Notes under the pieces: generated by a model | The model's database searches: none | The model's input: the letters and a program-made list of their open reading frames with translations, nothing else | What the model was told of the DNA's origin: nothing | Shown: positions 8,541-17,041 of the stretch, piece after piece | Numbering within the stretch: position 1 is the stretch's first letter | Layout of the letters: each line of letters opens with the position of its first letter | Origin: Streptomyces cucumeris | GTDB taxonomy: Bacteria > Actinomycetota > Actinomycetes > Streptomycetales > Streptomycetaceae | Assembly: GCF_024295805.1 (NCBI RefSeq) | Contig: NZ_JANCLX010000036.1 | Span: 1-43,392 of the forward strand | Direction: 5' to 3' | DNA length: 43,392 bases | Made by a program: the position numbers and the translations under genes

Positions 8541-9627
8541 GACACATGTGTGCGTCGTCGGCTACGGCGTGGCGGGGCGGCTGCACCACCGGCTGCTGGA
8601 GTCGCTCGGGGTGACCGTGAGCGTGGTCGACGCGGCCGCCCGGTCGCTGCGGCGGCCCGGAATGCGGATCGCGGAGTCGGTGGCGGAGCTGCCCGCCGAA
8701 CCCGCGGTGGACCTGTGGTCGGTGTGCACCCCGACCGCCGATCACCTGCCCACCGTGGCGGCCGTACTGGCCCGGGACCCGGCGGCCCGGCTGCTGGTGG
8801 AGAAACCGGTGTGCGGCTCCTGGGAGGTGCCCGCGTTCGGCGCGCTGCTCCGGGAGTACCCACGGGCCCGGATGGTGGTGATGAACCAGTACCAGCACGC
8901 CCAGGCGCCCGCGCTGCTGAAGACGGTCAAACAGGACGTCGCCCGCCACGACCCGGTGAGCGCGGTGCGCATCGCGTTCGTGAAGGACCGCCGCGCCGAT
9001 ATCGCGGCCGGGCGGTTCGTGGACCGCGACTACGGGGTGTTCGGCTACGAGTGGCTCCATATGCTCGCCCTGCTCGGCACCGTACTGCCCCGCGCATCGT
9101 TCCGGAGCTATCTGTGTACCGCGCCCGGCCCGGACACCGTGCGCGTGGCGCCCGATCCCGAACTCATCAGCACCGCCGCCCATGACACGGTGGCGCTCGA
9201 CGGGTTCGGCGCCGTCGAGCTGTACTCCAGCATCGTCGGACCGGACTCCGAGCCCTGGGTTCCGGTGCCCGGCTGGGCCGCACGGCCCGGCCCGGCAGCC
9301 GACGACCGGCTGCGGCTGGTCCAACTCGACGCGGGCCCGGCGCGGTTCACCCTGGAGCTGGACCCGGTGAGCCTGCCGCGCGGCACCGCGCTGCCGCGCA
9401 ACACCCACCGGCTGACGGTGGATCTGCGCGGCCGCCGCCAGGAGTGGCTGGTGTACGACTCCCCGCTGGAGAACGCGCTGCGCCGGGCCATGACCGCACT
9501 GCTGGCCGACACCTCGCCGCCGGAGTACGACTTCGCGCCGGTGCGCCGTATCGGCCAGCTCGCGGAGCTGGCCCGCTCCGCCGAGCCCGTGCACTCCGTG
9601 CCCGCCGACCTCCCCTCCCCCCTGTGA
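8530..9627 (+). CDS. Gfo/Idh/MocA-family NAD(P)-dependent oxidoreductase
   Basis: A 365-residue sugar-type oxidoreductase. The N-terminal Rossmann fold shows VVGYGVAGRLHHRLL (G11, G13, G16). The family lysine motif is present as LLVEKPV (E91-K92-P93), and the C-terminal half carries the alpha/beta substrate domain with a conserved YEWLHMLALLG segment. Members oxidise or reduce sugars and sugar acids, sometimes at C3 to allow elimination or aldol chemistry. The ATG at 8530 lies inside the end of the SAHH-like gene (11-nt overlap), implying translational coupling and joint action. In a herbicidin-type pathway it would be the partner acting in coupling of the nucleotide with UDP-glucuronate; that assignment is inferred from synteny and memory, and the exact substrate is unknown. 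Confidence 0.8.
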   Translation: MPGRTHVCVVGYGVAGRLHHRLLESLGVTVSVVDAAARSLRRPGMRIAESVAELPAEPAVDLWSVCTPTADHLPTVAAVLARDPAARLLVEKPVCGSWEVPAFGALLREYPRARMVVMNQYQHAQAPALLKTVKQDVARHDPVSAVRIAFVKDRRADIAAGRFVDRDYGVFGYEWLHMLALLGTVLPRASFRSYLCTAPGPDTVRVAPDPELISTAAHDTVALDGFGAVELYSSIVGPDSEPWVPVPGWAARPGPAADDRLRLVQLDAGPARFTLELDPVSLPRGTALPRNTHRLTVDLRGRRQEWLVYDSPLENALRRAMTALLADTSPPEYDFAPVRRIGQLAELARSAEPVHSVPADLPSPL

Positions 9628-9640
9628 GAGTGACGCGCCC

Positions 9641-10939
9641 ATGACCCGCATCTGCTTCGTCATCCCCAGCAACCCGTTCGACCAGTACTTCGTGCAACTG
9701 CCCCTGGACGCGGTCACCGCCGCCGGGCAACTGCGCGCCGACGGCCACGCGGTGGCCATCTGGGACCAGCGCCTCCAGGACCAGCCCGACACCGCCGAGG
9801 ACGACTTCGACCTGCTGATCGCCATCACCGCGATCGCCGACCGGGCCCAGTGCTACCCGCTGGAGCTGGGCCCGGTGGCGGCCGCCGTGGAACGCGCGAC
9901 GGCGCGCTTCCCCCGGGCCCGCACCCTCGCGGTCGGCGCCCACCCCACCCATCTCCCCGAGGCCACCCGGGCCGAACTCGGTGTCGACCACGTCGCCCTC
10001 GGCGAGGTGGACTCGGCGGCGGTCAGCGCGGTGCGCTCCCTCACCGCGGGCGCCACCGACCCGGTGCTGACCCCCGACTCCGGCAACCTGCTGGCGTCCA
10101 CCGGAGCGCGGCCCTACCCCCCGGTTCCGCTGGAGGAGTTCGCGTTCCCCGCCTTCGACCTGGTTCCGGTGGCGCGGTACACCGCCGAGGTGATCACCGG
10201 GGGACTGCCGATGCCCGGTCCGTGCGGCATGGTGCTGGCCGCCCGTGGCTGCACCTACGGCTGTACCTTCTGCCACCTGCCGTTCGGCACCCGGATGCGC
10301 ACCCAGCCGCATGACCGGGTGCTGGCCGAGATCGAGGCCCAGCAGGCGGCGGGGCTGGAGTTCGTGTTCTTCCTGGACTACGTCTTCGGCATCAACAAGG
10401 GCTTCTACCGCGAGCTGTGCGGGCGGCTGAAGGGCCGGGGGCTGGGCTGGGTGGGCCAGACCCGCGCCGAGATCGTGCTGAAGAACGATGTCTCCGAATG
10501 GGCCGAGGCCGGCTGCCAGGGCATGTGGCTGGGCGCCGAGTCACCCGCCATCGCCGACACCGGGGTGCACAAGCGGGTCACCGAACAGCAGGTCCACGAC
10601 GCGGTGATGAAACTCCGCGACGCAGGCATCACCCCCTTCGCGTTCGTCCTCCTCGGGCTGCCCGGGGACGAGGCGTGCGTCTCCGGACGGCTGGTGGACT
10701 GGGCGGCCGGGATGCCCGCGTGGTTCGGCATCAACCAGCTCTATCTGCGGCCCGGGACCAGCCTCTACGACGAGCTGGCCCCCGCTCTCAACGGCGGTGT
10801 GCGACCGGCCACCTGGCAGGAGGTGCAGGAAGTGACCCGGCGCTACCGCGAGGAGTACCCGGTGGACCTCGACGCCCAGCAGCGGCGCCTCACCGAACTG
10901 CCGAACTTCCTCGGCAACGCCATCGTGCCGGTCGGCTGA
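9641..10939 (+). CDS. B12-type (BchE-like) radical SAM protein
   Basis: A 432-residue radical SAM enzyme. The 4Fe-4S cluster motif is C204-x3-C208-x2-C211 in RGCTYGCTFC. A glycine-rich SAM-binding stretch and LGAESPAI follow, and VLLGLPGDE is a typical BchE/elongator-like segment. The N-terminal 150 residues look like a cobalamin-binding Rossmann domain (AVGAHPTHLPE), but no DxHxxG lower-ligand motif is seen, so B12, if bound, would lack His ligation. Known reactions of the family are C-methylation, cyclisation and epimerisation. It follows the preceding gene by 13 nt, with only a weak ribosome site. In a herbicidin-like pathway it would act on the newly built C11 sugar skeleton. The function is inferred. 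Confidence 0.82.
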   Translation: MTRICFVIPSNPFDQYFVQLPLDAVTAAGQLRADGHAVAIWDQRLQDQPDTAEDDFDLLIAITAIADRAQCYPLELGPVAAAVERATARFPRARTLAVGAHPTHLPEATRAELGVDHVALGEVDSAAVSAVRSLTAGATDPVLTPDSGNLLASTGARPYPPVPLEEFAFPAFDLVPVARYTAEVITGGLPMPGPCGMVLAARGCTYGCTFCHLPFGTRMRTQPHDRVLAEIEAQQAAGLEFVFFLDYVFGINKGFYRELCGRLKGRGLGWVGQTRAEIVLKNDVSEWAEAGCQGMWLGAESPAIADTGVHKRVTEQQVHDAVMKLRDAGITPFAFVLLGLPGDEACVSGRLVDWAAGMPAWFGINQLYLRPGTSLYDELAPALNGGVRPATWQEVQEVTRRYREEYPVDLDAQQRRLTELPNFLGNAIVPVG

Positions 10940-10952
10940 AGGAGGCGGGGCC

Positions 10953-12983
10953 ATGCTCCGGTTCGGAATCATCGGCCGCGGATCCATCGGCGGTTTCCTG
11001 GGGCGTCTGCTCACCCGCCGGGGACAGCCGCTGCACGGAAGGGCCCGGCTGGCGGGCGTGGCCTGCCGCGACCCGGGGCGGGCGGCGGCGTGGGCGGCCG
11101 AACTCGGCTGCCCCGCCGGGCGGGTGGCCGATCTGCTGGCCCGCCCCGACGTGGACGCCGTCGTCGTGTGCACCCCCAGCGGCACCCATGGCGAGCTGGC
11201 CGCCGCGGCCCTGGAAGCGGGCAAGCATGTCCTGGTGGAGAAGCCGCTGGAGGTCACCGCCGACGCGGCGGAACGGCTGCTGACGGTGGCCGCGCGGTAT
11301 CCGGACCGGACGCTGGGAGTGGTCTCCCAGCGCCGGTTTGACCCCGCCGCACGGCTGGTGAAGGCCGCCGTGGACGGCGGTGAACTGGGCCGGATCACCT
11401 CCGTACTGGTGGAGTTGCCATGGTGGCGTGGACAGCGGTACTACAGCTCGGGTTCCTGGCGCGGCACCCGTGGCCTGGACGGTGGCGGGGCCCTGATGAA
11501 CCAGGCCGTGCACACCCTGGACCTGGTCCAGTGGCTGGCCGGGCCGGTGGCGGAGGTGGCGGCACACACCGCCCTGCTCGCACACCGTGACATCGAGGTC
11601 GAGGATGTGGCCACCGCCAGTCTGCGGTTCACCGGTGGCGCCCTCGGCACCGTCCTGGCCACCACGGCCGCCTATCCCGGGCGCACCGCCCGGATCGCGG
11701 TGCACGGCGACCGCGGCTCGGCCGTCATCGACAACGACGAGCTGGTCTGGTTCCACGCCGCCGCGGCGGGCGAGGAGGCCGCCGACTTCGGCGCCTACGG
11801 CGAGGGCGACCAGGCCGCCGAACGGCTCGCGCGCCACCCCGGAGCGGACCGGGACCCGGAACGGGACCCCATCGGACTGCTCTACCAGCCGCACCACGAC
11901 CAGGTGATGGACTTCGTCGACGCGGTGGCGGACGGGCGCCCGCCGCTGGTGGACGCGGTGGCCGGATGGCGGGCGGTGTCCGCGGTGACCGCGGTGTACG
12001 AGTCCAGCCGCACCGGAGCGCCCGTCCGCCTCCCGCCCCGTCCGCCGTCCGCCGGAGCCGCCGGACGCCCCGCCGCGGTGAACACCGCGGCACCCGCCGA
12101 AAGGACCAGCAGCGCCATGAGCGAAACCCTGCCCCCCACCGCGGCCTCCGCCGAGCGGAAGGCGGCCCTCGCGAGCCTCTTCGACCGCAGCGCGCCGACC
12201 TACGAACGTGTGGGGGTCACCCACTTCGACGACCTGGGCCGGCGGCTGGTGGAGCACGCCGGGATCCGGGCGGGCGAACGCGTCCTCGACGTGGGCTGTG
12301 GCACCGGTGCGGTGCTGCTGCCCGCCGCGCGGGCGGCCGCCGGACCGGGAGGTGAGGCCGTCGGTGTCGATCTCTCCCCGGGAATGGTGGCGCGGGCCCG
12401 GGAGCGTGTCGCCGAGGCCGGTCTGGACAACGCGCGGGCCCACACCGGGGACGCGGAGACCGTGGAACCCGGCGCCTCGGAACCGTCCGTGACCGGTGGC
12501 TTCGACGCGGTGCTCGCCGGGATCTCGATGTTCTTCTTCGTCGACCCGGTGGCGGCCATGGTGCGCTACCGGGAGCTGCTGAACGACGGCGGACGGCTCG
12601 CCCTGTCGTGGTGGGGCAGGCCCGATCCGCGCTGGGACGCGGTGTTCCGCGCCAGTGCCCCGTACGGCGGACTCTCCGCCCACCGGCTGCCCGAGGACAG
12701 CCCGTTCCTGTCGGAGGACGCCCTGCACACCGCGCTCGAGAAGGCCGGATACCGCTCGGTCCGGACGCTGGAGGAGAGCTGTGTGACCCGCTTCGTGGGC
12801 CGGGGTCAGTGGTGGCGGTGGGTGTGGTCGACCGCCGGACGGCAGTTCTGGGAGAGCGTCCCCGAGGACGCGATGGAGAAAGCCACCGCCGCCGTCGACG
12901 CCGAGCTCACGAAGCTCATGGCGCCGGACGGAAGTCTCACCAGTTCGTCCGTGGTGCGGTTCACCGTCGCGAGGACGGACTGA
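10953..12983 (+). CDS. Gfo/Idh/MocA oxidoreductase fused to SAM-dependent methyltransferase
   Basis: One uninterrupted 676-codon frame with two domains. Residues 1 to about 355 are a Gfo/Idh/MocA oxidoreductase: Rossmann GRGSIG at 8-13 and VEKPLEV with K97. A Pro/Ala-rich linker (about 358-388) leads into a class I methyltransferase (about 389-676) with motif I VLDVGCGTG (D446-G452). The start has AAGGAGG overlapping the upstream stop region. An internal ATG at 12117, preceded by AAGGA 11 nt upstream, could give a separate methyltransferase from the same frame, so either a true fusion or internal initiation is possible. Likely roles are ketone reduction on a sugar and O-methylation. The stop overlaps the next start (TGATG). 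Confidence 0.82.
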   Translation: MLRFGIIGRGSIGGFLGRLLTRRGQPLHGRARLAGVACRDPGRAAAWAAELGCPAGRVADLLARPDVDAVVVCTPSGTHGELAAAALEAGKHVLVEKPLEVTADAAERLLTVAARYPDRTLGVVSQRRFDPAARLVKAAVDGGELGRITSVLVELPWWRGQRYYSSGSWRGTRGLDGGGALMNQAVHTLDLVQWLAGPVAEVAAHTALLAHRDIEVEDVATASLRFTGGALGTVLATTAAYPGRTARIAVHGDRGSAVIDNDELVWFHAAAAGEEAADFGAYGEGDQAAERLARHPGADRDPERDPIGLLYQPHHDQVMDFVDAVADGRPPLVDAVAGWRAVSAVTAVYESSRTGAPVRLPPRPPSAGAAGRPAAVNTAAPAERTSSAMSETLPPTAASAERKAALASLFDRSAPTYERVGVTHFDDLGRRLVEHAGIRAGERVLDVGCGTGAVLLPAARAAAGPGGEAVGVDLSPGMVARARERVAEAGLDNARAHTGDAETVEPGASEPSVTGGFDAVLAGISMFFFVDPVAAMVRYRELLNDGGRLALSWWGRPDPRWDAVFRASAPYGGLSAHRLPEDSPFLSEDALHTALEKAGYRSVRTLEESCVTRFVGRGQWWRWVWSTAGRQFWESVPEDAMEKATAAVDAELTKLMAPDGSLTSSSVVRFTVARTD

Positions 12984-14605
12984 TGAGCAAGGCCGGGGCC
13001 GCCGCCCGCCACACCCACGGCGCGGCGGCGGCCCGGCACCCCCTGTTCTCCCCGGCCTGGCTGGAGCTCGCCGCCGCCCATCCCGCGGCGCGGGCCCTCG
13101 ACCCGGCGGAGGCCATCCGGGTCGAACTGCGTCTCACCGACGCGCCACCGGGCACCCGGGACACCGTCACCGTCCTGGCCGACCTGGCCACCGGGGCGCT
13201 GCGGTTCCTGGGCGGGACGGTGTCCGAACGCCCCACGGTGTCCTGCTCCCTGGACCACGCCGACGCCGCCACCTTTCTCTTCGGCGACGCGGAGCGGCGG
13301 GTGCGGCTCTTCGAACACGGTGGTCTGGGGCTCGAGGGCGTCTTCCTGTTCGTCTTCTTCCTCGACCGGCTGCTGCAGCAGGACACCGCCGGGTGTCTGG
13401 CCGCGCTGCGCGGCCGTACCGAGGGGCCGGTGTCCGCCGCGGCACCCGCGCCCATCCCCCCGGCGCCACCCGCCGGTGGCGACGAGGCGGACGCGGTACG
13501 CGCCGCCGCCGATGCCCTCCCGGAGACGATGGCCCGGCTGCGGGCCGAGCTCGGCCGTACGACACCGGGCGCCCAGCTCTATGTCTCGCACGCCGCGTCG
13601 GGCACCCGGGTGTCGGCGGGGCTGGGCGCATGCCGCCCCGGTGTCCCGTTCACCCGCGCCTCCCTGCCCATCTGGTACTGCTGCTCCAAAACGCTCGGTG
13701 CGGTGGCCCTGGGCCAGCTCTGGGAGCGGGAGCTGGTGGATCCGGAGCGGCCGGTGGCCGACTACCTCCCCTGGTTCTCCGGCGACGGCCGCGAGCACAT
13801 CACGCTGTACCAGCTCCTCACCCACACCAGTGCGGTGCCGATGGCGCTGGACCCGCTGCACGGGATCGTGGCCACACCCAAGAATCTGCGGCGGGGCCGG
13901 CTCAAGGCCCTGACACCGCCGCCGGGCGCCGTCCCCGGGGCGAGGATCAACTACGCGCCCTGGTGGGCCTGGTTCCTGCTCTCGGACGTGGTCGAGGCGG
14001 TCGACGGACGGAGCTATGAGCGCTACCTCACCGAGGAGGTCCTCGCGCCCTGCGGGATGGCGGACACCCGGATCATCCTCACCCCGGAGGAGTACCGGCG
14101 CTCGGCCGCCCGACTGCCCCTGATCTACATCACCGGGGGCGGTCAGCCGGCCCAGCCGACCCACTGGTTCGCCACCGAGGCGTCCTGCACCCGGCCGATC
14201 CCGGGGCTGAACATCCGTGGTCCGATGTCCGACCTCGGACTGTTCTTCGAAGCCCTGCTCGCCCGCGGCCAGGGCCGTGCGGGGCGGATCCTGCGCCCGC
14301 AGACGGTCGCGGCGCTGACCGCCCACCACCGGGTCGGGCTGGTCGACCCGTTCGGCAACGCCGACTGGGGACTGGGCTTCCGTATGGAATCACACCATCT
14401 CGGTGACCGGTGCACGGCGTACAGCAGACACGCCTCACTGCGCACCTTCGGGCACTACGGGTTGTGGACGTCCCTGGTCTTCGCCGACCCGGACGCCGGT
14501 CTGGTGACCGCCCTGCACCTCAACGGAAAGACGTGGCAGGAGGAGCACCAGGAACGCACGGTCGCCCTCTGCGACGCCGTGTACCGCGATCTCGGCCTGG
14601 TCTGA
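12983..14605 (+). CDS. SCP2-like domain + class C beta-lactamase-fold acyltransferase/hydrolase with Cys nucleophile position
   Basis: A 540-residue protein. The first 140 residues resemble an SCP2 sterol-carrier-like domain. After an Ala/Pro linker comes a serine beta-lactamase/LovD-type fold. The S-x-x-K motif reads C233-C-S-K236, putting Cys where the nucleophilic Ser belongs. The second motif Y324-A-P replaces the usual YxN, and H491-Y-G in FGHYGLWTSLVFADPDAGL matches the third (HxG) motif. LYQLLTHTSAVP is the usual family segment. Relatives hydrolyse esters or transfer acyl groups from thioesters, so tigloyl transfer in a herbicidin-like pathway is a reasonable but unproven role. The ATG overlaps the upstream stop by one base, indicating coupling. 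Confidence 0.75.
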   Translation: MSKAGAAARHTHGAAAARHPLFSPAWLELAAAHPAARALDPAEAIRVELRLTDAPPGTRDTVTVLADLATGALRFLGGTVSERPTVSCSLDHADAATFLFGDAERRVRLFEHGGLGLEGVFLFVFFLDRLLQQDTAGCLAALRGRTEGPVSAAAPAPIPPAPPAGGDEADAVRAAADALPETMARLRAELGRTTPGAQLYVSHAASGTRVSAGLGACRPGVPFTRASLPIWYCCSKTLGAVALGQLWERELVDPERPVADYLPWFSGDGREHITLYQLLTHTSAVPMALDPLHGIVATPKNLRRGRLKALTPPPGAVPGARINYAPWWAWFLLSDVVEAVDGRSYERYLTEEVLAPCGMADTRIILTPEEYRRSAARLPLIYITGGGQPAQPTHWFATEASCTRPIPGLNIRGPMSDLGLFFEALLARGQGRAGRILRPQTVAALTAHHRVGLVDPFGNADWGLGFRMESHHLGDRCTAYSRHASLRTFGHYGLWTSLVFADPDAGLVTALHLNGKTWQEEHQERTVALCDAVYRDLGLV

Positions 14606-14637
14606 CTCCCCCTGGCCCCCGTTCACCGCTTCACCTC

Positions 14638-14654
14638 CGGCAGTTCCGCTGCCG
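14638..14654 (+). terminator. Small hairpin between acyltransferase-like and O-methyltransferase genes
   Basis: CGGCAG-ttccg-CTGCCG gives a perfect 6-bp stem with a 5-nt loop in the largest gap (76 bp) within the operon. There is no T-run after it, so it may be a weak terminator, an mRNA-processing or stabilising element, or chance. Confidence 0.3.
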
Positions 14655-14681
14655 CATCCGCTACCGACGACGGAGAACACC

Positions 14682-15788
14682 ATGGCTGACCACGACATGA
14701 CCGAGCACGAGCCGAAGCCCGATTCACCCCATGCCCTCATCGACATCGCGGTGGCCTTCTGGAAGTCGAAGGTGCTGCTGAGCGCGGTGGAACTGGGCGT
14801 GTTCGCGGCCCTGGCCGAGGAGCCGGGGACCCTGGACGACCTGCGCAAGCGGCTGGGTGTCGAGGGCCGCGGCGCCGCCGACTTCTTCGACGCCCTGGTG
14901 TCGATGGGCGTGCTGGAGCGCGAGGACGGGGTGTACCGGAACTCCGTGCTGGCCGCACGTCATCTGGACCCCCGTCGTCCGGCCACCGACATCTCCGGCT
15001 ATCTGGAGTTCCTGAACGCGGGATTCGGCTGGTGGGCGCGGATGGCCGACGGGTTGCGGGAGGGCGGCAGGCTCGACTTCTCCACGGCGCTGGCGGCGGC
15101 GGGCGGTGAGGAGGACACCCGGCGCGGACGTGGCGCGCGGCTGGTGGAGGGGGACTCCGGCAGTGACACCTTCGGGGAGGCCTTCGCGACCCCCGAGCAG
15201 GTCAGGGGCTTTCTGCGGGCCATGACCGGATACAGCATGGGCGCCAACCAGGCGCTCGCCGAAGCCCATGACTGGGGGCCGGTGGGCACGGTGGCCGACA
15301 TCGGCTGTGCGGAGGGTTCGCTCCTGGTGCAGCTCCTGGACCGCCATCCGCAGCTGCGGGGCATCGGTTTCGATCTGCCCTCCGTGGGCCCCGGTTTCAC
15401 CGATCACACCCGCGCCGCGGGCGTCGGCGACCGGGCTGAATTCGCCGGTGGCGACTTCTTCACGGAACCCATGCCCACCGCCGACGTCCTCGTCATGGGC
15501 CATGTACTGCACGACTGGGACCTCGAGACCAAGAAGACGCTCATCCGCAAGGCCCATGAGGCACTGCCCGCCGGTGGCTCGCTGATCCTCTATGAATCGC
15601 TCATCGACGACGACCGGCGACAGCGCACCACCGGGCTGCTGATCAGCCTCAATGTGTCGCTGGTCTCCGCCGGTGGGCTGGGCTACACCGGGGCCGAGGC
15701 GCGTGCGTGGCTGACCGAGGCGGGATTCCGGGACATCGCCGTGACCCATCTCGACGGACCCGAGTACATGGTCGTCGGCGTCAAGTAG
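14682..15788 (+). CDS. SAM-dependent O-methyltransferase (acetylserotonin/plant-type fold)
   Basis: A 368-residue small-molecule O-methyltransferase. It has an N-terminal winged-helix dimerisation domain (about 20-110, AVAFWKSKVLLSAVELGVFAAL), SAM motif I VADIGCAEGS (D206-G212), acidic FDLPSV, and the catalytic HDWD (H277-D278-W279), ending in YMVVGVK. It methylates a hydroxyl or carboxyl of a metabolite. Together with the methyltransferase domain of the 10953 gene the operon has two methylating units, which would match the 2'-O-methyl and methyl-ester groups of herbicidins as I recall them. The start ATG 14682 has GGAGA at good spacing. The P450 gene follows 13 nt downstream. Confidence 0.88.
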   Translation: MADHDMTEHEPKPDSPHALIDIAVAFWKSKVLLSAVELGVFAALAEEPGTLDDLRKRLGVEGRGAADFFDALVSMGVLEREDGVYRNSVLAARHLDPRRPATDISGYLEFLNAGFGWWARMADGLREGGRLDFSTALAAAGGEEDTRRGRGARLVEGDSGSDTFGEAFATPEQVRGFLRAMTGYSMGANQALAEAHDWGPVGTVADIGCAEGSLLVQLLDRHPQLRGIGFDLPSVGPGFTDHTRAAGVGDRAEFAGGDFFTEPMPTADVLVMGHVLHDWDLETKKTLIRKAHEALPAGGSLILYESLIDDDRRQRTTGLLISLNVSLVSAGGLGYTGAEARAWLTEAGFRDIAVTHLDGPEYMVVGVK

Positions 15789-15801
15789 CGGACGGACCCG
15801 G

Positions 15802-16998
15802 ATGAGCGCCTCACGCATCCCCGGGACCACCGGGGCCGGTGCTCCGGCCACCGCGGCGCAGCGGGGTCCGCTGCCGCCGTACCTGCCGCGGTGGCCGGTG
15901 CCCGGCCTGGTGCGGATCCTCGCCCCCACGGGTGACCGGCTGTGGCTGGTCACCCGGTTCGCCCTCGGCCGCCGGGTGCTGACGGACCCGGGCTTCAGCC
16001 GCGCCGCGGCGGTCGCGCCGCCGGCTCCCGCGGTCCATCCCCTGCGCCCCGATCCGGCCAGTCTGACCAGCCTCGACCCTCCCGCCCACAGCCGTTTGCG
16101 GGCCCTGGTCAACCGTGCGTTCGTCCCGCAGGCCATCGCCGCGCTGGAGGACGGCATCCGCGCGGAGGCCCGGGGACTGCTGCGGCGCGGCGGTCCGCGC
16201 GACCTCGTCCGCGACTACACCATGCCGCTGGCGGCGGCCACCATCTGCCGGATCCTCGGCGTCCCGGAAGCGGAACGGGACCGCTTCGCCGCTCTGGCCG
16301 ACCTCGGCCATGCCCTGGTGCCGTGCACACCCCAGGAGTCCGCCGCCGCCCGTGCCGAACTGCACGAGCAGTTCGGCAGGTTGATCCGGCTGGCCCGCCG
16401 GGAGCCCGGCGGACATCTGCTCGGCGCCCTGGTGCGGGCCCATGACGAGGACCGTGCGCTGAGCGAAGCGGAACTGACCGCCCTGGTCGAACTCCTCCTC
16501 AACGCCGGGTACGAGACCACGATCGGGCAGACCGGTCTGGCGGTGCTGGCGCTGCTGGAGAGCCCCGGCGAGTGGCGCCGGCTGGTGGCGGACCCCGGTC
16601 TGATCCCCGGCGCGGTCGAGGAGCTGCTGCGCTTCGCCCCGGTGGTCCCCATCAGCTTCACCCGGCTGGCGCGTCAGGACACCGAGCTCGCCGGACAGCC
16701 GCTCCGGGCGGGGGAGGCGGTCCTGGTCTCCCTCCTGCACGCCAACTTCGACCTTCCCGACGACGGGTGCCCCGGAGTGCTGGACGTGCGGCGGCGTACC
16801 GCCCGCCACCTCAGCTTCGGGCACGGTCCGCATATCTGCCTCGGTGCCCGACTCGCCCGGCTCCAGCTACGGACGGCCCTGGAGGAGCTGGTGGCGGTGT
16901 GCCCCGGGCTGTCCCTGGACGCGGACCCGGCCGCCCTGCGCTGGCGGCCCCCGGAAGCCATCGTCCGGGGTCCGACGGCCCTCCCGGTGTCCTGGTAG
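15802..16998 (+). CDS. Cytochrome P450
   Basis: A 398-residue soluble bacterial P450. Visible motifs are SLDPPAHSRLRALVNRAF (C-helix heme-propionate contact), I-helix AGYETT (the oxygen-activating acid/Thr pair), the EELLR region as ExxR, and the heme loop FGHGPHICLG with Cys346 as thiolate ligand. The length is normal for the CYP105/107-like group. Redox partners are not encoded nearby. As the last gene of the operon it probably does late hydroxylation, for example of an acyl side chain; this is inferred. The start ATG has only a weak GGACGG-type ribosome site and sits 13 nt after the O-methyltransferase stop. Confidence 0.92.
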   Translation: MSASRIPGTTGAGAPATAAQRGPLPPYLPRWPVPGLVRILAPTGDRLWLVTRFALGRRVLTDPGFSRAAAVAPPAPAVHPLRPDPASLTSLDPPAHSRLRALVNRAFVPQAIAALEDGIRAEARGLLRRGGPRDLVRDYTMPLAAATICRILGVPEAERDRFAALADLGHALVPCTPQESAAARAELHEQFGRLIRLARREPGGHLLGALVRAHDEDRALSEAELTALVELLLNAGYETTIGQTGLAVLALLESPGEWRRLVADPGLIPGAVEELLRFAPVVPISFTRLARQDTELAGQPLRAGEAVLVSLLHANFDLPDDGCPGVLDVRRRTARHLSFGHGPHICLGARLARLQLRTALEELVAVCPGLSLDADPAALRWRPPEAIVRGPTALPVSW

Positions 16999-17019
16999 CC
17001 GCCGGGGAGCGACCGGCGG
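16999..17019. terminator. Hairpin after P450, likely end of the operon
   Basis: CCGCCGG-ggagcga-CCGGCGG forms a perfect 7-bp stem with a 7-nt loop directly after the P450 stop and before the convergent DUF523 gene end. There is no T-run, which is common for Streptomyces terminators, and a bidirectional role is plausible. Confidence 0.5.
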
Positions 17020-17041
17020 GCGCCGGCCGGACGCGGCGTCC

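Noticed and set aside
12117..12983. Separate methyltransferase gene instead of a fusion
   Set aside because: The frame is continuous from 10953 with no stop, and the internal ribosome site is poorly spaced; mentioned as an alternative, not annotated separately.
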